DNA from: UBA2040 sp041674745
Lineage (GTDB): Bacteria; Bacteroidota; Bacteroidia; Flavobacteriales_D; Crocinitomicaceae
DNA: 64,000 nucleotides
Direction: 5' to 3'
NCBI GenBank assembly: GCA_041674745.1
Contig: JBAYVD010000003.1
Span: 124,001-188,000, forward strand
Below the pieces are notes generated by a model. It made no database searches, was not told the origin of the DNA, and saw nothing but the letters and a program-made list of their open reading frames with translations. A program made the translations under genes and the position numbers. How positions within the stretch are numbered: the stretch's first letter is position 1; every line of letters starts with the position of its first letter. Of the stretch, positions 42,012 to 50,099 are shown piece by piece.

Positions 42012-42977
42012 ATGCAACTGCACATGGAACATAAATATAGTCTCGACGAATTGGAAAAACGATTCCAAGAGAAAATAGACAACGATGTTAAAATTGAGCC
42101 AAATGACTGGATGCCTGATGGATATCGCAAAACTTTGGTTCGTCAAATTTCACAACATGCCCATTCTGAAATCGTAGGTATGTTGCCAGAAGGAAACTGG
42201 ATTACAAGAGCACCGAATCTTCGTAGAAAAGCCGTTTTGTTAGCCAAAGTCCAAGACGAAGCAGGTCATGGTTTGTATTTATATTCTGCCGTGGAGACAT
42301 TAGGGGCCGACCGAGAGGAAACTATCGACGATTTGCATTCAGGAAAAGCGAAGTATTCTTCTATTTTCAATTATCCAACCTTAACATGGGCCGATATGGG
42401 CGCAGTAGGTTGGCTCGTGGATGGTGCTGCAATCATGAACCAGGTTCCACTTTGTCGTTGTTCTTACGGACCTTATGCACGTGCCATGGTGCGTGTTTGC
42501 AAGGAAGAATCCTTTCACCAACGTCAAGGATTTGAAATCATCGCGAAATTGGCACAAGGGTCACCGGAACAAAAAGAAATGGCACAAGATGCTTTGAACC
42601 GTTTTTGGTGGCCATCCTTGATGATGTTTGGACCCAATGATGATGATTCACCCAACAGTGCTCAATCCGTAAAATGGAAAATCAAACGTTTCTCGAATGA
42701 TGAATTGCGTCAACAATTTATTGACGTAACGGTTCCACAAGCTGAATTAATTGGATTGACAGTTCCAGACAAGGATTTGAAATTCAATGAGAAAACGGGC
42801 CACTACGAACATGGAAAAATTGATTGGGATGAGTTTTGGCAAGTTGTAAATGGCAACGGACCTTGTAACGAAGATCGAATCAATGCACGTCGCTCAGCAA
42901 AAGAAGATGGAGAATGGGTTCGCGCCGCTGCGAATGCTTTTGCCGAAAAACGACAGTTGAAAAGACAAGCAAGTTGA
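42012..42977 (+). CDS. paaA: Phenylacetyl-CoA 1,2-epoxidase catalytic subunit A
   Basis: A di-iron oxygenase of about 321 residues that epoxidises the ring of phenylacetyl-CoA with O2. The iron ligands fall in the paired motifs KVQDEAGHGLYL (EX2H) and VCKEESFHQRQGF (EX2H), as in characterised PaaA. Other conserved segments are LPEGNWITRAPNLRRK and RFWWPSLMMFGPND. The start may be ATG 42012 or ATG 42024 (MEHKYSLDELE); a TTG at 42000 lies inside the -7 box and is unlikely. It heads the paaABCD operon. Confidence 0.96.
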   Translation: MQLHMEHKYSLDELEKRFQEKIDNDVKIEPNDWMPDGYRKTLVRQISQHAHSEIVGMLPEGNWITRAPNLRRKAVLLAKVQDEAGHGLYLYSAVETLGADREETIDDLHSGKAKYSSIFNYPTLTWADMGAVGWLVDGAAIMNQVPLCRCSYGPYARAMVRVCKEESFHQRQGFEIIAKLAQGSPEQKEMAQDALNRFWWPSLMMFGPNDDDSPNSAQSVKWKIKRFSNDELRQQFIDVTVPQAELIGLTVPDKDLKFNEKTGHYEHGKIDWDEFWQVVNGNGPCNEDRINARRSAKEDGEWVRAAANAFAEKRQLKRQAS

Positions 42978-43052
42978 AATAAAAAATTGAAAGGAGTTAA
43001 GACGGAGAGTCCTAAAATCTTGAAGTCTTAAGATCTTAAAATCCAATAAGAA

Positions 43053-43340
43053 ATGAGTAAAAACGACTGGCCTCTTTGGGAGGTTTTCATTAGAAGCAAA
43101 CAAGGTTTGAACCACAAACATGTTGGAAGTTTGCGTGCCGCAGATGCCGAAATGGCCATTGAAAATGCGCGAGATGTTTACACAAGACGTGCCGAAGGAA
43201 TTAGTATTTGGGTAATTGAATCTAACAATGTGCATGCTTCAGATCCATCGGATATGGATTCTATGTTTGAGCCTTCTCAAACAAAAGTGTATCGACATCC
43301 AACTTTTTATGATGTTCCAGACGGAATTTCTCACATGTAA
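43053..43340 (+). CDS. paaB: Phenylacetyl-CoA epoxidase subunit B
   Basis: A 95-residue small subunit that organises the PaaABC oligomer. The family start DWPLWEVFIRSKQGLNHKHV and the following ADAEMAIENARDVYTRR, EGISIWVIES and final YDVPDGISHM are typical. The length is standard. It lies 75 bp after paaA; the spacer contains a short palindrome, TTAAGATCTTAA at 43028-43039, and directly repeated AAAATC/CTTAAG words. Confidence 0.96.
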   Translation: MSKNDWPLWEVFIRSKQGLNHKHVGSLRAADAEMAIENARDVYTRRAEGISIWVIESNNVHASDPSDMDSMFEPSQTKVYRHPTFYDVPDGISHM

Positions 43341-43349
43341 TTCAAGAAG

Positions 43350-44102
43350 ATGAAAGAACAATTGTTTGATTATTTGTTGCGTTTGGGGGATGATAGTTTA
43401 ATTTTGGGACATCGTGTTTCCGAATGGTGCGGTCATGGACCTATCCTAGAAGAAGACATTGCCTTAACGAATATATCGTTGGATTTAATCGGTCAAGCTA
43501 CTTCCTTGCTGAAATATGCGGGCGAGGTGGAAGGAAAAGACCGAGACGAAGATCAAATCGCTTTTTTGCGTGTTGACCGAGAGTACAAAAATTCACTATT
43601 AGTAGAACAGTTAAATGGTGATTTTGGTGTAACGATTGTTCGCCAGTTTTTGTTTGATGCGTATCGTTTACCTCTTTTTGAAGCTTTGATCCATTCGAAA
43701 GATGAGCAATTAGCAGGCATCGCTGAGAAATCCTTGAAAGAAACGAAATACCACTATCGACATTCAGCAGAATGGGTGATTCGTTTGGGAGACGGAACGG
43801 AGGAATCACATGAACGCGCTCAAAAAGCAATCAATTCTTTGTTTCGATATACCAGCGATTTATTTTTCACCAATGAAACGGATGAAGTGTTATTCGCCGC
43901 GGGAATTATTCCGGATATGAAATTGATCCAAGAAAAATGGTTGACTTCCGTTAAAAATGTATTGGCAGAAGCAACCTTGGAGATCCCAGCGAACAATTGG
44001 GAGCAAACGGGGGGACGATTAGGAAAACACTCCGAACATTTGGGCTTGCTTTTAGCTGAAATGCAATACATGCAACGTGCCTATCCAAATATGGAATGGT
44101 AA
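43350..44102 (+). CDS. paaC: Phenylacetyl-CoA epoxidase structural subunit C
   Basis: A 250-residue ferritin-like subunit that pairs with PaaA and stabilises it without binding a functional di-iron centre. Characteristic segments are LRLGDDSLILGHRVSEWCGH, GPILEEDIALTNISLDLIGQ, and KYHYRHSAEWVIRLGDGTEE. The length is standard. The stop overlaps the paaD ATG by 7 bp, showing operon organisation. Confidence 0.96.
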   Translation: MKEQLFDYLLRLGDDSLILGHRVSEWCGHGPILEEDIALTNISLDLIGQATSLLKYAGEVEGKDRDEDQIAFLRVDREYKNSLLVEQLNGDFGVTIVRQFLFDAYRLPLFEALIHSKDEQLAGIAEKSLKETKYHYRHSAEWVIRLGDGTEESHERAQKAINSLFRYTSDLFFTNETDEVLFAAGIIPDMKLIQEKWLTSVKNVLAEATLEIPANNWEQTGGRLGKHSEHLGLLLAEMQYMQRAYPNMEW

Positions 44103-44581
44103 CGGAAACACAAATTTGGGAATGGCTTGAATCTGTTTATGATCCAGAAGTTCCTGTTTTGACGGTGGTGGATTTGGGCGTTGTTCGCAAGATCGAAGTG
44201 CTGGAGAAAAATGTAAAAATCACCATTACGCCCACTTATAGTGGTTGCCCAGCGATGCAGGTGATCGAAGAAGATATTCGTCGGAAATTGTTGCTGGAAG
44301 GAATTGCCAACTTGGAAGTTGTTTCTGTATTATCACCAGCTTGGACGACCGATTGGCTCAGCGAAAAAGGACGCCAAAAATTAAAAGAATACGGTATCGC
44401 ACCACCCGAAAACGAAGTAGATAAAAGCCTTTTGTTTAGCAAACCTTTGGTGGTTCCTTGTCCCAATTGCGACTCGAAAAATACCAAAATGATTAGTGAA
44501 TTTGGCAGTACAGCCTGCAAAGCCCACTACAATTGTTTGGATTGCAAAGAGCCGTTTGACTATTTCAAATGTTTGCGATAA
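44096..44581 (+). CDS. paaD: Phenylacetyl-CoA epoxidase maturation protein D
   Basis: A 161-residue protein with an N-terminal MIP18/DUF59 domain (VYDPEVPVLTVVDLGVVR and TPTYSGCPAMQVIE) and a C-terminal Cys-rich zinc-ribbon-like part (CPNCDSKNT, then CLDCKEPFDYFKC). PaaD is thought to help assemble the Fe-S or iron centre of the complex. It is the last gene of the cluster. Downstream catabolic genes (paaFGHJKZ) are not adjacent; the next gene is unrelated. Confidence 0.95.
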   Translation: MVTETQIWEWLESVYDPEVPVLTVVDLGVVRKIEVLEKNVKITITPTYSGCPAMQVIEEDIRRKLLLEGIANLEVVSVLSPAWTTDWLSEKGRQKLKEYGIAPPENEVDKSLLFSKPLVVPCPNCDSKNTKMISEFGSTACKAHYNCLDCKEPFDYFKCLR

Positions 44582-44690
44582 GTACAATATTTTTAAAAAG
44601 CTGTAACTTTTTGGACCGCTAAATTCTTTAATAGATGTGTCGATGTACTTTCAATCAAAAAGTTTACATTTACAACCCAACAAAAAAACA

Positions 44691-45002
44691 ATGGAAAACA
44701 ACAACGAAAATCAGGTAAATATAGAATTGACCGAAGAAATTGCTTTGGGTGTTTATTCTAATTTAGCGATTATAACGCATTCTCCGGCTGAAATCATCAG
44801 TGATTTTGTTCAATTAATGCCCGGAATGCCAAAAGGTAAAGTGCGCTCTCGGGTGATCATGACTCCTCAAAATGCAAAACGATTTTTGCATGCGCTGAAT
44901 GAGAATATTCAAAAGTATGAACAGACTTTTGGTGTGATTCAAGAAAACGAAGGTCAATCTATGCCTCCAATGAATTTTGGTCCACCAACAACACAAGCGT
45001 AA
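44691..45002 (+). CDS. DUF3467 family protein
   Basis: A 103-residue cytosolic protein. The start is the ATG at 44691 (MENNNENQVNIELTEEIA); an in-frame extension to 44637 is intergenic. Motifs ALGVYSNLAIITHSPAEII, DFVQLMPGMPKGKVRSRVIM and TPQNAKRFLHALNENI are those of the DUF3467 family, small proteins conserved in Bacteroidota with unknown function. It is followed 43 bp later by a lipoprotein gene. A weak -7-like TACATTTA lies at 44665-44672. Confidence 0.9.
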   Translation: MENNNENQVNIELTEEIALGVYSNLAIITHSPAEIISDFVQLMPGMPKGKVRSRVIMTPQNAKRFLHALNENIQKYEQTFGVIQENEGQSMPPMNFGPPTTQA

Positions 45003-45045
45003 GAATAGATTTAGATTAATAACATTACTTGAAAAAAAACAAACT

Positions 45046-45456
45046 ATGAAAAAAATACTTTTAGCATTATTGGTTTTGGCAGCTTTCGCTCCAGGATGTA
45101 AAAAGAAATCATCTGCCAAAAAAATTGACCGATTGATCATGAACGAGACATGGCGATTAGAGAAATTTATTGATAGCAATGTCAATTATACACTGGATTA
45201 TACGAATTATACCTTCAATTTTACAAAAGAAAAACAGTTGACGATTGTAATGCCAGATTCAACATTTGCCGGTTCTTGGGATCGTCAAGAAGCGAAAAAC
45301 CCAGCTGTTTTAATCTTGAATACACCTGATAACAGTCCAACTGTAAGATTAGGAGACGATTGGAATGTAGTTTTCTTAACAAAAGATGAATTCCATTTGG
45401 AACGTTTGAATGACAAGAAAAATGCAAACGACGTTTGTATTTTTAGAATTAAATAG
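45046..45456 (+). CDS. Small lipoprotein, lipocalin-like
   Basis: A 136-residue lipoprotein from the ATG at 45046 (MKKILLALLVLAAFAPGC; the lipobox Cys is residue 18). The mature part (ETWRLEKFIDSNVNYTLDY, then FTKEKQLTIVMPDSTF and GSWDRQE, and a closing strand DEFHLERLNDK) resembles small lipocalin-like beta-barrels common in Bacteroidota lipoproteins. No ligand is predicted. It is probably co-transcribed with the DUF3467 gene and ends just before a strong terminator. Confidence 0.8.
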   Translation: MKKILLALLVLAAFAPGCKKKSSAKKIDRLIMNETWRLEKFIDSNVNYTLDYTNYTFNFTKEKQLTIVMPDSTFAGSWDRQEAKNPAVLILNTPDNSPTVRLGDDWNVVFLTKDEFHLERLNDKKNANDVCIFRIK

Positions 45457-45476
45457 AACTTAATAACTTTGAATAG

Positions 45477-45509
45477 AAAGCGCTCATTTTAAAATGGGCG
45501 CTTTTTTTA
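45477..45509. terminator. Terminator between the lipoprotein and GT39-like genes
   Basis: AGCGCTCATTTT (from 45479) pairs with AAAATGGGCGCT with one G-U wobble, followed by seven or more T. It lies between two convergent genes and could serve both directions, though the T tract fits the plus strand best. Confidence 0.85.
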
Positions 45510-45516
45510 TGCTCGA

Positions 45517-47037
45517 CTATTTTAGCTGGTACACGATTAAATCGGGCTTATTCAATACGACTTCTCCTCGTTTGTGTAGAATTTCTTGGTAGGCTTCATC
45601 GTTTTTCGTAAGAATAAAATAGTCTGCACCTTTTTTGATTTTTTCGGTTAAATAATCATTCGTCAATTCATCAAACTTCGTGAGTGTCCAGCCTTTTCTG
45701 TCCATAAATAATAAACCACCATTAAGAGATTCATCTGTGCCAATAATAATTTTTGAAGAACGCGGGATTTTTAAATTCGAGATTTCATTGGAATGGGCGA
45801 GAATAATTTTACTTGCTTGGTAATGAGAGTCACCTGTAGCCAAATAGCTGGAAGGTAATTTCATGCGAGAGTAATTAATTCCAGCGATAACAATGATAGA
45901 AAAAAGCAATTTTACACTCCAGTGAATCCATTTGTTATTTGTTTTTCTCTGCAAGGTTAAAATTGCATTTACAAGTAGAAAAAGTAAAAAAGGGATAGCG
46001 ACGAGCGCATAATAATCGTGATCCTGGAACTGATGGAAGAAAAGCAATGAAAACGATAGAGTGCCTAGAAACAGTAAGATAACAAGAAAAGAAAGTAAAC
46101 GGTTTGCTTTTCGAAATAGAAAGAGTTGCAAAAATAGCATAGCGTACAGTAAGTGATAGGAAGAATGAGCTAAGTAGCGTGTATACCAAAAATCATGTAT
46201 GTGCAACCAAACAATTGATATGCTTTCTCGAGTCATTCCCCAAATGGGATACGATTTGCTTATAAAGGCATTTGAGGCATATATTTCATTGTAGAATAGC
46301 ATGTATCCATTCCAGAATACTATCGCCAAAACCCCAACAAATAAAATGAAAACGGAGAATTTTGCTTTGGAAAAAACGGTTGTATCTCTTTTATTTAAAA
46401 TTAAAATCAACAGTCCCGTAACAAAAATGGTCAATAAACTAATGGCAAATGGAATTTTGGTTAATCCACCCAAGGTGAAAAAAAGTATAGAGATCAAAGC
46501 TTGCTTTTTAAAGCCGGTTTCTTTGAACTGGAAAATAAAGTACCATCCGATTAATACAAAACCAAGAGCCGCCGAATCAGGAAGGTAATTGAACGAGTAA
46601 TAATTGAAAACGGTTGAAGTAAAAATAAACAGGCTGATGATTCCAGCATAAAAGGAATCTTTGAGAAGGAATTTGACCAACCTGAAAAAATAAAAAACTC
46701 CGGTGTAGCAAATGAGTAGGTGAATCAGTTTTAAGAGAAAGAAATGCGCACCAAAAACGGGAAACAAAAGCGCCGTAAAAAAGTAGATCAAAGGAAATTC
46801 ACTGGCCGCTTTTCCATCTATACTTTTTAAATTCAGTAAACTGGGCTCAAAAAAGTGGTAACCGTTTTTGAAATAACCAGATACAAAAGATAAACTATCG
46901 GCTTGCCTGAAAAAATGAGTGCCGGTGGGGCCAGAAAAAAAATAGGCTGTTTGTCCAAGAAAGAAAAATAGACCAACCAAAATGGCAGCAAACATCAAAT
47001 TTGAATGGGCATCAAGTTTTTTTAAAAACGATTTCAC
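45517..47037 (-). CDS. GT39-like (ArnT/PMT type) membrane glycosyltransferase
   Basis: A 506-residue polytopic membrane protein with about twelve hydrophobic segments and a soluble C-terminal tail. The layout resembles the dolichyl-phosphate-mannose/ArnT-like GT39 or GT83 group, which transfer sugars from polyprenyl-phosphate carriers at the periplasmic face. The first loop has THFFRQADSLSFVSGYF, with the Arg-x-Asp-like acidic position expected near the first segment. The start is GTG at 47037, overlapping the methyltransferase stop by 4 bp. The substrate is unknown. Confidence 0.75.
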   Translation of the reverse strand: MKSFLKKLDAHSNLMFAAILVGLFFFLGQTAYFFSGPTGTHFFRQADSLSFVSGYFKNGYHFFEPSLLNLKSIDGKAASEFPLIYFFTALLFPVFGAHFFLLKLIHLLICYTGVFYFFRLVKFLLKDSFYAGIISLFIFTSTVFNYYSFNYLPDSAALGFVLIGWYFIFQFKETGFKKQALISILFFTLGGLTKIPFAISLLTIFVTGLLILILNKRDTTVFSKAKFSVFILFVGVLAIVFWNGYMLFYNEIYASNAFISKSYPIWGMTRESISIVWLHIHDFWYTRYLAHSSYHLLYAMLFLQLFLFRKANRLLSFLVILLFLGTLSFSLLFFHQFQDHDYYALVAIPFLLFLLVNAILTLQRKTNNKWIHWSVKLLFSIIVIAGINYSRMKLPSSYLATGDSHYQASKIILAHSNEISNLKIPRSSKIIIGTDESLNGGLLFMDRKGWTLTKFDELTNDYLTEKIKKGADYFILTKNDEAYQEILHKRGEVVLNKPDLIVYQLK

Positions 47038-47648
47038 AATGTTGAATTTCGCTTAAAGCTACAAAACAAAAAATTCTGAACGGTATCAAAAGGGGTGAAA
47101 TGATCTTCCGTTTTGGAAAGGAGAAGCGTAAAATTTTCATTAAAAACAGCATCCATTTTCTCCGCATTGTATTGCGAAATTTCCAATCCACTGCATTTCA
47201 GCGGACCCTCTTCTGAAAATGTGCCAACCACCATGAATTGATTCACGGCTTGTTTTGTGAGATTAGCATAACTTTTTATTTGACTTTCAGTTGTTAAGAA
47301 ATGAAATGCAGCGCGGTCATGCCAAATGTCGTATTTTTCGGTGGGTTTAAAATCAACGATATCACTGTGAATCCAGGTAACGAATTTTCCTTTTTCTCCC
47401 AAACGGTTTTTGGCTCTTTCCAGGGCTTTGGCTGAAATATCCAGAACCGAAATATTATGAAATCCTAAATCCAATAAATAATCAACCAAATTACTATCGC
47501 CACCACCAATGTCAATTATTTTTGCGGATTTATCCAAACCAAAGGAGGTAATAAAATCCAAGGATGTTTGAGGAACTTTTTGTGTCCAACTTACTTGGTC
47601 TGGAGTTTTGGTTTCGTAAACGGTTTCCCAAAGCTTTTGCGTGCTCAT
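47034..47648 (-). CDS. SAM-dependent class I methyltransferase
   Basis: A 204-residue Rossmann-fold methyltransferase. SAM-binding motif I is IIDIGGGDSNLVDYLL, motif II ISVLDISAKAL, and post-motif IWHDRAAFHFL follows. This resembles the small class I methyltransferases often annotated as thiopurine- or tellurite-type, but the acceptor cannot be told. It lies 4 bp downstream of the M23 peptidase gene and overlaps the GT39-like gene, so the three form a leftward operon. Confidence 0.9.
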   Translation of the reverse strand: MSTQKLWETVYETKTPDQVSWTQKVPQTSLDFITSFGLDKSAKIIDIGGGDSNLVDYLLDLGFHNISVLDISAKALERAKNRLGEKGKFVTWIHSDIVDFKPTEKYDIWHDRAAFHFLTTESQIKSYANLTKQAVNQFMVVGTFSEEGPLKCSGLEISQYNAEKMDAVFNENFTLLLSKTEDHFTPFDTVQNFLFCSFKRNSTL

Positions 47649-47652
47649 TTTT

Positions 47653-49338
47653 TTATTTTATTTCGACAGTTTGTTTCCATTCATTTTTGTTTCCTGCGTA
47701 GTCAATTGCTAATACAACCAATTCGTGTATACCGACATCTAGATTGGATATTTCATAGAAGGCAAAATCGCCTTTGGATTCATAATCCAAAACTTGCCAT
47801 TTTCCGTCAATTTCTATTCCATAATTGGCCAGTCCAGTTTGGTAATCTCCCATTTTCCAGACAAGACGAGTTGTTTTGTTTTTGTCGATGATGGGTTTGA
47901 TATTCACAGGAATGATACTCGGAGCTTTATCATCTACTTTAACCGTAATTTCACCGAAATATTTGGATTTTCCAACGAGCCAACTTTCAAAATAATTTGT
48001 TTCAAGAGCCGACCAATTTCCACCTTTGTTGACGGCAAGGTATTGTTTTTGGATGGGAATTTCATTCAATGGACGAAGTTTTACGGTAAATGCTTCTTGC
48101 ACTGGCCAAAAGGAAGAACGAAAAAACAGCGATGAACCGTTGAAAGAAATATCTTTTGGAATGGGTTCGTAGGTGCAACCTTTTGGTATTTCTAGTATGC
48201 AATTCGGCCATTCTTTAGTATAGTTTTCACTCGGATTCAAGAAATTGGGAACAAATGCATTTGTTGACGATAAATTCATTTCTCCCTCAGCTATTTCCAA
48301 CGTAAAATAGGTTCGCGTCGTATTACCAGAAAAATCGTAGGTATCGTACTGAATTTGATACACGCCGGCAGGTTTAGCATACAAGATTCCCAATGATTTT
48401 TTTTTGTAAACAGAAAGTGGATTGATAACTGAGTGAAATGATTTGTGGTATTTTTTACCTTTTGAAAATGCAGGGTAATCAGTATAAGCGTTGAGGTAAC
48501 GGGTTTGCTCAAAAGCTACTTGGTCCAATTCTTGTACCATCAGTGTATCGCCATTGACGATCATTCGAGAGCCGTAAATGCCACATGAATTTTCGGCGGC
48601 ATTGAATCGGTCGATGCCATTGATTGCAAAACCAATTCCACCCTTTAGCGAACAGAAATTGGCAGGCAAAGTAACAGTTCCTGCACCAATCGTTCCGTTT
48701 TTGATGGTCCATTCTTGCGATTTTCCATCGATTAAATACCCAGATTCATCCAATGCAAATGCCTTGATTGAAAAAACACTGGGCGCCCGAGTATCGATCA
48801 AATCAAAACCAAACCGCAAAGGATTTAGCGCTTCTTCTGTATAGGTATCTCGAATTTCAAAGTGCAAATGCGGACCACCTGAAGCACCCGTATTTCCAGA
48901 AAGTGCAAAAATTTCACCGCGTTCCAGTTTGCATTCAAGGGGCTGGAAGTACATGTCTGTTTCTGAATTTTTCGCTTGATTTTGAAGTTCTTTGACCCGT
49001 TTCTCCAATTTATCGGTTAAACGCTGACAATGTGCATACACACTTGTGATCCCGCCAGGATGATTGATGTAAACCGTTCTTCCGTAACCGTAAGGTGAAA
49101 CATTCACACGTGAAACATACCCTTCATCGATGGAATGGATGGTCAAACCTTCTCGCGCTTCTGTTTTGAAATCCAGTCCCATATGAAAATGATTGGGACG
49201 TAATTCTCCAAAGTTGGCAGACAATACAAGCGGAATGGAAAGTGGTGGGTGGTATTTTTTTGTGGTAGCTGTTTGAGCAAACGCTAGCTGAAAGCAAACC
49301 AGAAAAAAAGTAAAAATCAAAGAAAGGGGGGTATTCAT
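47653..49338 (-). CDS. M23 family metallopeptidase with large C-terminal extension
   Basis: A 561-residue exported peptidase; the signal peptide ends near FAQT. The LytM-type catalytic domain occupies about residues 35-175: HFHMGLDFKT carries the HxxxD zinc ligands and GGPHLHFEIRD the HxH motif, with TVYINHPGGITSVYAHC between. Such enzymes cleave peptidoglycan cross-links or act as scaffolds for amidases. The remaining 380 residues are beta-rich and unfamiliar. The ATG lies only 4 nt after a TACTTTTG box, suggesting a leaderless mRNA. Confidence 0.93.
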   Translation of the reverse strand: MNTPLSLIFTFFLVCFQLAFAQTATTKKYHPPLSIPLVLSANFGELRPNHFHMGLDFKTEAREGLTIHSIDEGYVSRVNVSPYGYGRTVYINHPGGITSVYAHCQRLTDKLEKRVKELQNQAKNSETDMYFQPLECKLERGEIFALSGNTGASGGPHLHFEIRDTYTEEALNPLRFGFDLIDTRAPSVFSIKAFALDESGYLIDGKSQEWTIKNGTIGAGTVTLPANFCSLKGGIGFAINGIDRFNAAENSCGIYGSRMIVNGDTLMVQELDQVAFEQTRYLNAYTDYPAFSKGKKYHKSFHSVINPLSVYKKKSLGILYAKPAGVYQIQYDTYDFSGNTTRTYFTLEIAEGEMNLSSTNAFVPNFLNPSENYTKEWPNCILEIPKGCTYEPIPKDISFNGSSLFFRSSFWPVQEAFTVKLRPLNEIPIQKQYLAVNKGGNWSALETNYFESWLVGKSKYFGEITVKVDDKAPSIIPVNIKPIIDKNKTTRLVWKMGDYQTGLANYGIEIDGKWQVLDYESKGDFAFYEISNLDVGIHELVVLAIDYAGNKNEWKQTVEIK

Positions 49339-49342
49339 TTTT

Positions 49343-49350
49343 CAAAAGTA
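49343..49350 (-). promoter_or_regulatory. -7 box for the M23 peptidase operon
   Basis: On the minus strand TACTTTTG (49350-49343) fits TAnnTTTG and ends 4 nt before the ATG at 49338, the same spacing as for rlmH and nadC. No TTTG is seen at the -33 position. Confidence 0.6.
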
Positions 49351-49390
49351 GTTTTTTGATAAAAAAGTAGCGAATTATCGACAACAAATC

Positions 49391-49421
49391 TTGTCATTAT
49401 TCGTTCACAATGCTACTTTTG
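49391..49421 (+). promoter_or_regulatory. Promoter for the coiled-coil protein / zapA genes
   Basis: TTG (49391-49393) and TACTTTTG (49414-49421), 20 bp apart, match the Bacteroidota promoter. The leader would be about 12 nt to the ATG at 49439. Confidence 0.65.
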
Positions 49422-49438
49422 TACAAAGTCTATACCAA

Positions 49439-49750
49439 ATGACAGAAAGTATTCAACTTAAAATTCAACAAATCAGCAGCAAAATGAAAAGCTTGCATGC
49501 TTTGGTGTTGAATGAAAGAGCGAAGAATTCACAAATGGTTGCAGAAATTGACGCGTTGAAATCGGAATTGATTGAAAAAAATGAAGAGCTAGTCGCGAAA
49601 GAAGAGCAAATCCAGGAAATGGAAAGTCAATTGGTAGGGATGCATGAACAAAGCACAGTTTCAGTGCCTGACGCAAGTTTGAGTCGGTCGCACGAAATTG
49701 ATGAATTGGTAAAAGAAATAGAATACTGCATCGGTCAGTTAAGAAAATAA
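49439..49750 (+). CDS. Small coiled-coil protein upstream of zapA
   Basis: A 103-residue, mostly helical protein; nearly all of residues 1-70 have a heptad-like Lys/Glu/Leu pattern (ALKSELIEKNEELVAKEEQI). The start is the ATG at 49439 because an in-frame extension to 49391 runs through the promoter. Its tail, EIDELVKEIEYCIGQLRK, is well conserved in appearance among Bacteroidota proteins encoded before zapA. A role in Z-ring organisation similar to ZapB is a guess from position and size only. It ends 3 bp before zapA. Confidence 0.8.
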   Translation: MTESIQLKIQQISSKMKSLHALVLNERAKNSQMVAEIDALKSELIEKNEELVAKEEQIQEMESQLVGMHEQSTVSVPDASLSRSHEIDELVKEIEYCIGQLRK

Positions 49751-49753
49751 GCA

Positions 49754-50047
49754 ATGGAAAAAAAGTCCTTATCATTAGTGGTCGCAGGCAGAACGTATCC
49801 TCTTACGGTTTCCGAAGGGGAGCAAGAACGCGTTTTGAGTGCTGCCGAGGACATTAACAAAGCGATTCAGATACTGAGAGAAAACTATGCGGTTAAAGAT
49901 ATGCAGGATTTACTAGCCATGGCGGCGTTGCAAATGGCAACCAAAGCCAAAAGTGGTTTAGTAGAAACTGTGCCGTTAAAAATGGATTATTCAGAGATTG
50001 AACATTCTTTGGATGAACTCAATTCAGAATTAGACGAACTGCTATAA
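49754..50047 (+). CDS. zapA: Cell division protein ZapA
   Basis: A 97-residue ZapA-type protein, which binds FtsZ and bundles its filaments at the division site. The N-terminal LVVAGRTYPLTVSEGEQERV and the following AAEDINKAIQILRENY, then QDLLAMAALQMA match the family; the C-terminal helix is a coiled coil. The length is normal. It follows the coiled-coil gene by 3 bp and precedes rny by 52 bp, a gene order common in Bacteroidota. Confidence 0.93.
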   Translation: MEKKSLSLVVAGRTYPLTVSEGEQERVLSAAEDINKAIQILRENYAVKDMQDLLAMAALQMATKAKSGLVETVPLKMDYSEIEHSLDELNSELDELL

Positions 50048-50099
50048 TTTCACCAATCATTGCTGTGTTTTGTTCGAAAACGAATAAAATAGTACTAAA

